Source of the DNA: Toxotes chatareus
Taxonomy: Eukaryota; Chordata; Actinopteri; Toxotidae
Direction of reading: 5' to 3'
Assembly (NCBI GenBank): GCA_016801885.1
Contig: CM028884.1
Location: 22,492,864 to 22,556,863, forward strand
Length of the DNA stretch: 64,000 nt
In this document: positions 1 through 12,300 of the stretch, piece by piece
Layout of the letters: the number at the start of each line of letters is the position of its first letter
Numbering within the stretch: position 1 is the stretch's first letter
Made by a program: the position numbers and the translations under genes
The notes under the pieces: generated by a model
Database searches by the model: none
What the model saw: the letters and a program-made list of their open reading frames with translations, nothing else
Told to the model about the DNA's origin: nothing

Positions 1-323
1 AATTTAAGTAACACTTTCCAAAACCAGGGTTAAAAAGTGCTTCACAGTTACACAAGGCAAAAAAATGCATTTAAAGATTGCACATAATTGGTGCAAGGGG
101 TAATCTGTAAAATGTCTTTGAGAACAAAGGGGTCTTAAAAGTGTAAAGAAGTGATCTGTTGTTGGAAACAGCTTGAAAACTATATGAGTTTCCATGGGAC
201 CCTGCGACCCATTCTGCAACAACATCCTAAACCCACGTTTAACAAACTCTGATTTAAAGGTTATAATGATCTGAGAGAACTAACTGTCTTTCTGACTGAT
301 TTTTTTTCTTTTGCTTTTCACAG

Positions 324-395
324 TGACCTGAGCATGAACAACATCACTGAGCTTCCAGCATATGTATTTAAGAACTTCCCCTATCTGGAAGAACT
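324..395 (+). CDS. lgr4: lgr4 exon 2, one LRR
   Basis: Acceptor TTTTCACAG and donor ACT|GTGAGT flank 72 nt encoding (L)DLSMNNITELPAYVF and on to YLEEL, an LRR close to human LGR4 repeat 1. The first base completes a codon from exon 1, so this is not the translation start. Confidence 0.92.
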
Positions 396-3300
396 GTGAG
401 TACATTCCCCCTTTTTCTCTTGTTAATGATGTATTTACTCTGTACAATGTTGACATGAGGGCTGGGCTTTATGATATGCACCTGGATATTTGAGTTTGTA
501 CTGCTAAACACACAGTAAAGATGCACAACATGCCCTTTTCTCAGCTGGAGAAGATAAGCACAGCATTACGTGAGGCAACGAATCACTCACCATTCATGAA
601 TTGAACGAGGGCGGTTATAAAAGGTGCAGTAAAGCTCGATTAAAAAAAGGTGAGGTGAGACAACATGTATTGAAGCTGCAATCATGTGACATCCTGTGTG
701 GATTTTTGCTTTTAAGGGATTATCACGGTGGCAAGAGCACGTCTGTGCTCCAGGGCTTTGTTGAGTGGCGTACATCTAATCTTAGTGGGTGTTTGTTATT
801 TCTTTACTCTTTAAATACTCCGCTGTCTGGCTCGGTGCTGCTGGGAGCCAGAGATAAAATCTGTCTACCTGATATCAGGTAACATGCGGCCCTGAGAATG
901 CAAACTGACCAGCGAGTGAACAGCGGTTCCAGCTCCACTTGGCCTTTGCGAGCGTGTTTTTTCAGCTCTCGCGCATCTTTCAGCCGACCGAGTCTTCACC
1001 CTCTTCTTTTCCATACACCACTCCATTCTGCTTTGTCGAAAGGCAATTTATTTTTCATCACATTATGTGGAGGAATGCAAGACAGGAAGGAAGAGGGCAA
1101 AACAATGGTTTCCATGGTAACAAGACTAAAAAAGCCACCCAGTCTGGCTGCTACTTCTTTCTTGTCTTAGATCATCATAATGGATGGACTGTCGCTGGGG
1201 CTTCTTTTTCTGAAGAAAGGTATTTTGATTGACATATACCCTTAGTTCATATGTGTGTTTGCTTAACCTTTTTTCTGGAAACAAATCTGCAGCTCGTCTC
1301 AGTGAACTTTGGTGAATGACTTTTTCGCTGTAGGGCTGCAGCAGTGTCAGTGAACCAGAGCATGGGCCCTGAGGGCAAAGACAGAGAGAGAAAGAGTTGA
1401 CAGAGAAAGAGAGTGGGCCATCCTCATACAGGACAGGAGCAAAGACAAGGGAGGAATATTCCCACCTTCATAGTCACGCAATCTCCTCTGCTCTCTTTCT
1501 TTCTTGCCAAAGGCACAACAAAGCTCAGCAGACGTGATGACAGGTATTCTCTGTCTCCTTTGCAGTTTGTTTATATTCTTGAAGGTAACCTGTGACCAAT
1601 AGGCTCCCTGTATATCTGCAGTGATTTGTGATAATGACATCTGAGTCAGTCTTATGTTGCTGAAATGGACTGAATGATTTAAAACCTTTATTGTGGTTTA
1701 TTGAATGTTATTTTAATAAGAGTTTTTAGATATAATTTTTCAGTTTACTGAAAAGTTTCAGTTTACTGCTAATGTGTATGTTCCTGTTTATTTTTCATGT
1801 TTTGTGAAGCGCATAGTATTAAATCCAGTTGTATGAAATGTGTGCTATAAATAAAGATTGTTTTTCCTTTCTTGCTATTTTTAATCAGTATGAATCTGGT
1901 TGAATGAAATGACATAAGGTACATATAAGTAGGATTTATCTTTTACCCTGATTTTAAAAATATTGCAGTGCATGACATCCATTTTTTTTGTGTGTTGTAC
2001 ATGTGAGCTCATAGACTTCTTTTTGGCATATGATGTTAATAGAGGTGACAGGTGAAAATTCAGTCCTGTGTGGTGTCCCCTGACCCCTGCGAAGTGGGAT
2101 TAAGTAGTTTCATCCTTCAGTTTAGAATACCAGATGGCTCAGAAACACTACAATACCCAAGAGCCTTGGTTGCCAATCTCATGAAAAAGCCGGCAGTGGC
2201 ATAAATCAGAGCGATAGCAAATTTAATACACTTCGTTGTTGAAGCTGAGTAGAAAACATAGTACTGTGGCTGCTGAACTGATTCAAAGTTAATTGGATGT
2301 TTCCTTGAAATTTTGAAATGTAACTTGTGAGATGTAGTTCACGCCTACCTATTAAACATCTAAGTATGTTTATGCACATAGACTTTGACCTTTCTCTTTG
2401 TTTTTGGGTTTTTTTTTTTTTTTTGTTTTTTTATTAAGAACTATATATTCAAATTTCTGGTATAGTTAATTTTTAGTACTGATGATTCAGCCTGGAGAGT
2501 TTCATGTCTCTAGCTGTAAGCCTCACAACACTGTAGGGAAACTGAATGCAACCTTTCTTGAACCGAGGCATTTCACAACTCTTTTATGTAGGACAAGAGT
2601 ATTGAAAATGGTGATATGAACGCTTTTATTGGCAACGTGAACATAGGAAATGAAGTCATCTTATCCTCACAGTTACCTATACCGGCTGTGATACAAAAAG
2701 GTGTGTATTGCGCATGTGGGAGTATGTTGTGGGTGAGGGGTTCTTCTTGTTTGGGTTTTGCCACAGTAGTTTCCCAGAATGAAAGTTAAATTATATTGTT
2801 ACAGCAAAGTTTGTAGCAGATTTTTTTTTTTGTGTGTGTTAGCAACTGATGTTTTAGCCCTTCACTGCCATTACATTACACTACACTGCAGGGCTCTTTG
2901 TGAACTTGCTATTGACAAAGGTAGACCTGTGGGAGTGGTGTTGCACAAGGAGAGGATTTAGCCTTTCCTCAGCGAGATTTAGCACATTCTTCTGTCCTCA
3001 TCGAAGCCTGGGGGGACATGTACTGAATTTGCTGACAGATGCAAGAGGAGGAGAAGCTCTTTATATTTTGAAACCTGAAGGATATCTGAAAGATTTGTCA
3101 AACCACATTTGCGTGTGGTGGTTAACGGCTTGTGTCAGTGGCTACAGGTTCTAGGTTGTGTGAGCTCTCAAGGAATTGAGTCATACTGAGTTAACCACAT
3201 TGGCCACCATCTGTTGGACATCAACAGGAATGTGTCATTTTGAATTTTTAGTGTGACAACCACAACTGTAGCCATGACTGTAACTGCAAACAATGGCCTT

Positions 3301-6300
3301 GGAGTTAATGTCCAATTTAAAAAAAAAAACAGTCAAACTGTAAATTGTGGCTCAATAGGGAGACAAATGTTCATGCTCCATGTTGATTGATTGATTTGGT
3401 GGTATTCTGAGTTTTTGCATTTGTGTTTGATTTAATGCATGTTCAGAGCAGTTTATCTGCCACTGGTGGAGGCCCACAATCACAGTTATTTTCAACAAAT
3501 TATTGATCAGTAAAAACAAAATAATCAGCTATTTCAATAAGTTAGTTGTTTCTTTATCCTGCTATCATATCAAGGTCTTGGAAACTTTTAGTTTAGAAGT
3601 ACAGAAAGATTTTGTTGAACTGAAGCATTTTAAGACAATCTTTTTGGATTTTCCATCTTCTGTGACACCATGTTTCTTGGCTGCTTAACAGGTGACTCCA
3701 TTCATGTGGTAGTTGGAATTTTATTAGTAATTTGTTGCCTTTGTAGCCAAGTTTCCACCCAAGTGTAGCACTAACTTAAACCAAATTCCTGGAAAATCTC
3801 CAAAAAAAAGTGGATGTCAATGTATTTCTACGCATCACTGTAATGCAGATATTAGGAGTTGATTCACTGAAATAAACAGCTGCTGGTACTGTCTTTAGTC
3901 AAGTGCCATTAATCCATTGCAGAAGAGGAGGACTCAACAAGATGGTGTAATTGACAGAGAGCCTGTCAAACCTGAAATGGTCAAAAACAAAGTAGAAAAG
4001 ATTTTTGAAATATGGTATTTTTGTTTATTTAGTCTGTTAATTTGAGGAAAACTACGGCCTCTTCATCACTCCACACATATCTGGCCTTTACGTCTGCCAC
4101 CATTTTCAGGCTCTTCATTGGACGTTCAAGTCATACGCCTCATGTACCTCATGATTTATTTGGTTTATTTGAGTCTGTTTTCATTGCACTTTGTTGGACT
4201 TTGCTTTTATTATTGCTAAATCACCTCAATCATCCACCTCTCAGGTTTTTTAATGTGCAAATTGAAAATGCATATAAATCAGAATCAGAAGCCTTTATTG
4301 TCATTGTACCAAAAATACAATGAAATTATAGCAGCCTGGAAGCGGTGTTACTCCAATCTAATAAATAATGTACAAATAGTATAAATAAAAGCAGAAATAA
4401 AAATAGAAATAGAATAATACTTTATAAAAATAGAATATAAAGGTGCTGCAGTAGGAAAAAAATAGTGCAAGAAAGACAGAGCTAAAGAAAAACAGGTGGC
4501 TGTAAACTCATGAAACTAGTGAAATTTATTGCATACTAACAAAAGACCAGTTTTGAGTCAACATGAAGGGTATGTGGCCTTTTAACACAGTCAACCTTGA
4601 TTCTCAAGCTCACACCCAGCTGCTCTTGTTGCAGGGAATTCAGTCTGGCCTGACTCACATTGCAGAGTGATAAATCTGTTGCTAATCTCTCAGGCCAGAT
4701 AGTATACTTGGGCTCTGTGCACCAGTCAGCCTGTCCCATGCTTATTTACACCCCTATTTCCTATACACTTCCTGTTCTGAGCAGGAAAGGGAGGTGTCCC
4801 CTCAGCCTCAAGTAATTCGTGCAGAGACTGAAGAAGCTGCCTTTTGGTGAATGTCACAAGGCAGAACTGTTTGAGGGAAAAATATTCACACACAGCCTGT
4901 GTCAGCCTCAGAGTGGTGAATTATTTTTTCACTTGGTCTAAAGGGAGCATTGAATAGTGATGGTTGAGAGGCTCAGAAAGGGATCTAAAGAGGGAACATC
5001 CAGGAACAGTTCTAATCTCTTGTGGGTGACAGATGAAGTGACAACAGGCCATGGCACAGACGCATGTCTTTGACACCCCAGACCTCATGTTCAGCTTGAG
5101 AGCTGGAACCTGATCCTCTGAGGCACTGGATGTGAAGAAGTTATCAACAATATGCATTGGTTTATTCAGAAATACAGTATAATCTGTGTCCTTTTTCTTT
5201 GTTTTTGTTTTTTGTTTTTTTTTACATTGTGTTCTTTTTATGCAGAAAGCATGGTCTCATGTAGCTTTTGGGAAATGTCTTAAATACAAGTTTGACTCTT
5301 TCTTTCACTCAGACGAATTGCGGGAAATGACCTGTCATACATCCATCCTGAAGCCCTGTCTGGACTGCATCAGCTTAAAGTCCTGTAAGCATACATCCTC
5401 CCTGCCACCACCACTCGTATATCCATATGTACACAGTGTCAGTACACACATGCACACACATTTATGGCTGTGACAGACAGCACACTGGGGGAGAGCACAA
5501 ACAGTTCAGTTTGTGGCAACATTGTGCTGCCACTCTAATCACAGCCATACAACTTACATCCATTTGAAATAGACAAAGTGTACATTTCCAACCCTGCCCC
5601 AACTATATCTGTATCTGAAACCAAAAACAACAAAACAAAACAGAGAATTGAACAAAAGCTTTGTGTAAAAGTTAGTTGTGCATAATTTACATCAGGCAGC
5701 ACACACTAGTATGCTTGCACAGACTTGGAAACACTGAGTGACGCAGAAAACGCTGCCCTGTTGTTTCAGCCAAAAGTTTAAAGTCCTGTTGAGTTATGGG
5801 TGAGGTCAAGACTGAAAAAACAAACATGGAGGCATTGTAATGCTTATATCAAGTGATTCATTCACATTACCTGTAACTAGTGAAGTGAAAACAAACTGAG
5901 GTATTTTGACTTCATGCACTTGGAACAACCCCATTCTCACTGAATTTAGGTCAGACTTTACAAATACTGTAACTATATAAGGGCACACAATTTATACACT
6001 GCTCTCAGTGAGCCAAAGACTCACTAAATAAAGTCTAAATACCTTCATTACTCAGAGGGTGTTCAAAGTTTCTTCATCAGCTTGGCAGACACTAAGACAG
6101 AGGTGTCCAAACTGTTCCACAAAGGGCCGTGTGGCGGCAGGTTTTTGTTCCAACCAATCAAGAGCACACAGTTTGACCAATCAACTGTCTGAAGAGTGAG
6201 ATCAGCTGATTAAATGAGTCAAGTCTGGTGTGCTGCTGCTTGGTAGGAACAAAAACCTGCAGCCACACGGCCCTTTGTGGAACAGTTTGGACACCTCTGC

Positions 6301-9300
6301 ACTAAGACAAGTGAGGGAAACCAGTGTCCTTTCAAAGAGAACAACTAAACCAGTGTGAATCAACATAAACACATAGGGGAGACACGTTAGCATGGAATGT
6401 ATCTGTGGATGCACACTATTTTTGATCCATGCAAAACAAACTTATGAGCTGATTTGAAATCATTCATCATTTCACCATTTTACCTTCAGGATGCTCCAGA
6501 ATAATCAGCTGAAGACTGTGCCCAGTGCAGCCCTGAAGAACCTTCATTCTCTCCAGTCTCTGTGAGTCATGTGCCACACACTCACATTCATACGCATATG
6601 TTCCAATTCGTGATACTGTCAAACATGGAGTTACAGAGGAGAGAAACTACAGCTTCAGCTCTGGATTGAAAACTGTCTCTTTTGAATTGTGGCTGGAACA
6701 TGTAAATGATTAACAGGGGGGTGGTGGCACTGCAAAAAAAGCAGTCATTCTTGTTTGCTGTATGTTAGAAATCACTCTGCTTTGATAATTTCAAGCCATA
6801 ATGTCACACCAGCCCTGTTAGTACGCTTTATGAATAGTGCCTGTTCTCTGTAGAAGTTGCAGTTTATGAGAAAGTTATTTCGTTAGTTCGTCTTGAATTC
6901 CTGGACAGGAAGCTACGCTGCAGTCATCAGAGCTGTTGTCAGAGACAGCACTGCAGTGTATTTACACAACCTACTATCCAAAGTGGAATTCATAGTGTTG
7001 GTGCCAAACTAACAACCACATTCTAGACAGTTGCTCACAAAGATAGCCACAGCAGTAGCAGCACACTGCAGGACAGTAGTATTCTAATCTACTAATGTAT
7101 GTAAAGCTCTAAGCGTTTCATGCTGAACATTTGCAAAGCAAATTTATGCAAAAGTTGGTATATAAGCAGTAATGGAGTTTAGTTTGAGGCTGCTGATTTG
7201 TCAGTGTGAATGACAGACGAGATGGACTAAAAGTAGGTATCAGCACTTTGGCCTTTTTGCCACTTTAGGGCCACGGCTCTATGAGCAGCAATGTTGGTCA
7301 GTTGGTCCACCATTTTGGTCCAGACAAAGCCATCTGAACAACTCCTGGATGAACCCACTGAGTCTAGTGCCATCACCAAGCTGCTGACATTAGTAGTTGT
7401 GAGTGAAATATCTCGACAACTATTGGATGGAATGTCATGAAATTTGGTACACACATTTACAACCCCGTCAGAATGAACTTCACTCTGGGCCATCATAAGA
7501 GCTAATTTTTCATTTGTCCAATACTTAAGCTGTGTGCTCAGTGATTCATTACATGTAAGATAACAACATTTTGAGGGAAAAGACTTTACTCTTCCTCCAA
7601 GTTAAACAGCTGAAATCTCAGTATTTACTCGTTGACCTTATTAATGTCATTTAGGGGCGGCTCCACACATAGTTTACTCCCACTGCAGTGTTTGTTGTGC
7701 ACTAAGCCCAGCAAAAACCCCGTACAAATGTAGGTCAGTCTTATTCAGCAGATCTAACTTTTCTCTCTTTATTTTAGATTGTTTAGTTTTCAAGAAGCTT
7801 TTGTACTTCTGTGTGTGTACTTGTAACTGTTAGCCCTCTCACAATTTCCTGCTCCACTTGCCCTCAGTCTTGGCATTGTATTTCTGCGTCAACTGATTGT
7901 CAGTTTCATCGAGACTATAACATGGCTTTATTTGTGCCACCTCCCTCCACGACTGTGCCTTTGAATTTGACAGGGACTAAAGGAGGAATGGATCCAGCTG
8001 GAGAAACGTGCTGAAAATCCAGTTTTCGGCTATTATCGCTCCTCTATATTCCTCCTCCTGTCCCTTGCTTCCCCTCCTTTTTTTGTGCCTCTCTTCTTTC
8101 TTTTTAACAGATGTCTTTTCTCTGTGAGGGTTTTAAGGTCTGTAGCTGAAGTAATATGCTTTGGCAGAGCTAGGACTTGGTTTGTATAAAGCCTTAGAGA
8201 GCTAAATGTCAATCAAGACTGTTTTTCTTCCAGCCCAGACACTTGAGGAATTTTGAGGGAGGGCGAGACACTCAGTAAAGGAGGATAGCAGTGCGGTGAT
8301 AGTGAAAAGAACACTTGTGTATCCGTATTACCCTTTAAATAAAGTTTTTCCTTTTCTTACCACCAGACTATTGGCTTCTGATCAGAATTTCATCAGTTTG
8401 CAGAGGTCACTGCTCATGATAGACCATGGCGAACACTCAAACATTGGCTTCCTTAATTGATAGGTTAATGTCTCACATTTTCCATGGCTGCCAGATAAAC
8501 ATCCATGACCTGATACGTGTCACTCATTTGAAGAATGAGCGCTGGATTACAGGTATTGCTTTTTCTTGGCCTGCAGTCAGAGGACATTGGTAATAACCAA
8601 AGAATCAGACGCATCCTGAGGAGTTTGTTGACGTCTAGGAGGGTACTGACATTGAGCTGCTGACCCTCTGCACTAAGATGAGTGATGTGAGGTTGTACAA
8701 GTGCCTCTTTCTGGACGTATTCTCAATGGGGTAAAGTCAACATGAGTGTTATGAGTTATTGCAGGGGTATCTTATATTCTGAAGTGTTACGCATTACTGT
8801 GGTTGAAACTGATAAAATACCTGGAGTTCAGTCTGCGGCCATTCTCTCATAATAAGGTTTAGGTCAAACCGAGGATGCACTAAATAGACTTATATCTCCC
8901 AGATGCAGTGGGAGCATATTGGGTTCTGTCGATGGTGCAATAGGAACTTTATGGTGCAGGTTATTTGCTGCTGACTCCACCATAACCCTTGCCTAAAAGT
9001 GTCAGGAAGGATAAGGGTTATGGTGGCGTCAGCAGCAAATAACCTTCTTAATAGTGTTCCAGCAAGAATGCACTGGAAATACATCATGGAAGTAAAGTAA
9101 AATTGTTGTTTCAGTGAGGTTAAGCATCATATTAATAATTTAATGAATCTGTGATTTGTAGTCGCATGGATGCGAACCATATCACCACAGTTCCAGACGA
9201 CAGTTTTGAAGGCCTTCAGCAGCTGCGCCACCTGTGGTTGGATGATAACAATCTGACGTCGGTCCCCATCGGTTCTCTGAGACACCAGGCGAACCTTCAG

Positions 9301-12300
9301 GCTCTGACGTTGGCTCTCAACCGCATCTCATACATACCAGACAGTGCCTTTGCAAACCTCACCAGTCTGGTTGTGCTGTAAGTTATATTAATCTGCTGTT
9401 CTAATTGTGGTGTAGAATGACAGTCTGTACAGTACAAACAAATGTTTGCAGTACATCTATTTCATTATGTTACTTATGTTTCTGGCTTGTTGGGCTGTAG
9501 CCACAGTGTGCAGGGTGAATAGAAAAAGACCATAAGCACCAAATTGTCCATTTCACTGATCTCTTCAGGTGTACTCAAAATTTTCTTTCAATAGTTAATA
9601 TCAACCTGAACCAAATATAGTATACAGTGTTGTATTTTACATCACTACTACATGAAAAAAATATGCAGAAGGACAAAATGTGTAAATGGGTAAGTATTCG
9701 TGTTGTGAAACCATCCATCCATGGGTTAATTCCTTCAAAAATTATTTTATAGGATTTCATCAATCAAGGCTTTTGGTGGCAAGTCTTTTAAAGGCTACAG
9801 TATTTGAGTAATAAACAGTTTCAGAGGCGTTAAAGTGAGCTTCCTTAGGACAACCAGGAGAACTGTACGTGCAGTCTTCATAGACGTATACACTAAAACT
9901 CAGCTAGAACAACCTGCTGGTGTACTTTTTAAAACCTTAATTAACCAGGCACACTGAGAACATTCCCGTGTTTACTAAAATGACCTGAGGGATAAGCTGC
10001 AGAAGTCTGTGTCATTGGGTGTTAAGTGGATCAGGATATTTCTCTAGTTGAAACCCAACACATGCAAATTCTCTGCAGTGAGATTATACAGTAATAGTCT
10101 GATGTTTCTTTAGTTTCTGAGCAATGATGTGTAATGAGTGGATGGACATTTTTTTAAATTAATGTTTTAGGATTTTTTGGGGGGTGTAATTTTTCTAATT
10201 AACTAACTTTAAAATCTCATCTGTCTGACTGTGGGTTAGTAAAATATGACTGTACAGCAAGAGCTCTCCTCTAAATCAAAGAAGCTGTAATTCTTACTTA
10301 GTTTTTTCATATATCATCTTCATTATTCTGTCACCACAAATCATGCAAAGTACCTCTCCTTGTGTTCTGCTTCAGCTCTGAATGTATCCTCTGAGCGACT
10401 GCAAACGAGATTCACAACACAAACATACCGTAGTATTTATTTCCACAGCTTACAGTAAATAAGTCAACAAAATGGGTTGTTGCTCATGCCCTGCTGTGTT
10501 TTTGCATGCATTCACTTTTACAGTGAAATACGCCATTGGGGTTTGAATTTGAATGGTAATGACAGTTTGACAAAGCCGCTCGACTCCGACGGTAATGTAA
10601 AATCAAGATTATCTTGTTGTTTTATGCATGGTGGGGAATGCTAAAACCTTCCATGAGAAGAATTTGTTCAAATACTGTATGTGGTGCATTACGAATCTGA
10701 GGGATTGTTCCAAACTCATGTTTTGTTTTTTTTTCCACTGCTGCTGTTACAGATTTACACAAACATGCACACAAGCACACAGACACGCGCGCTGAGTGGT
10801 ATTGCTGCAGGGTTAGTATAAACACGTCAGGATAAACAGGAAGAAAAGACCTTGAATCTATTAAGCTAGAAAACCTTCTGCATATACACAAACACTGCAG
10901 ACACCTGATTTCACAAATCACAAGACTGAATTAAAACCCACTACGAATGTGAAAGATTGTTTTATATCTGTCACGGCATGAAACCTTCACAGATGTGTGT
11001 CAAACTGCTTTTGCTTTTCCAGGCATCTTCATAACAACAGAATTAAAGAGATAGGAGACAACTGTTTTGCTGGACTCTTGAACCTGGAGACACTGTAAGT
11101 AGACAGTCACGCAGTGTGCATCAGTTTAAGCGTGTTTGTGCTGGTGTTTGTGTGTGCTAACAGCTCCCCCACCCACCTCTGCTCCAGTCCTCCAGACATC
11201 ATTGTGTCCACTTCCTCCTTTAATTGCTCTAGGATAAATAGAGCAAAGTACATGATGCTTATCAAATCTGCCCTCCCACTGTTCACTTCCTCCTGCCGCA
11301 CAGCCTTACCTAATGGCAGGCTACTGTACAACACACAGACCTTTACAGGAGACTGGGGATATCCTGCTACTTTTTTTTTTTTTTTTTTATCCTAATTTCC
11401 AGTCTGATACATTTTAAAATTAAATTACCGGCTGGTCCTCGTGTTGATCCAATGTTTACATTTTCCTACACAACAATACAGTGCATGCTTCTCTCATTAA
11501 TCAAGCAAAAAGTCCATACTGTAGTCCTTTTCAGTGTTTTAAATGTGAAGAATTGAGGATTAGAACACTGCTAATAATCCAAGTTATTAGTAATTGGTGT
11601 GTCTTGGTGTTGACCACAGCCAGATGACTGAACACTCCTACTAACAATGCTAAAGGGTAGGCATTTTTGTTTGAATGTGCCATTAACTAGTGGGCTTTAG
11701 ATTTGTTTGGTTTTGCCATAATGCAGGAAAACAGCACTGACTCCACGTGTCTCCCCATGTCTCTTTCTGTCTCACCCTAGAGATCTGAACTTCAACAACC
11801 TGATGGTTTTTCCCAGAGCAATAGAGACCCTGCCCAAACTGAAGGAACTGTGAGTGCATCGTCCTGTTTGTGCTCAGGGAGGGAAACATGATGTACTTTT
11901 GTTTCAACACTTATGTCAGGGACTGGTTAACTCATCAGAGCGCGATGGAAGCTTGTCAGTGTCTTTTAGTTTTTATGTGATTGAACAAAAGACAAATATC
12001 TTTTTAACAGTTGTAACTTGCTCTCGTTTTTCATGAGTCTAAGTGAATTGTTAAAATACAAATCTTGTGAGGTTTAGCTGTTCCTATTAACATACAGACA
12101 CATCAGGTAAAGGTATGACACATATCCTGTTTATTATATTATTATTGAATAGTTATTTATCAGAACACTTATCTAGTGGATGTGATGAACAATGACAAAT
12201 CTGATTTCCTGGTTTCCCTCATCAGCACTTTATTTAATTTAAGGATTATTTAAATCAATCCACACATCTAGTTTTCTGTAGCAGATTTATTTGACACCTT

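Larger units (their letters stand above)
6562..9161 (+). other. lgr4 intron 4
   Basis: 2.6 kb. It contains a fish-type interspersed repeat near 7330-7480, recognisable by AACTATTGGATGGAATGTCA and ATGAAATTTGGTACACACAT, and a near-perfect palindrome at 8958-9045. No coding exon was found. Confidence 0.55.
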
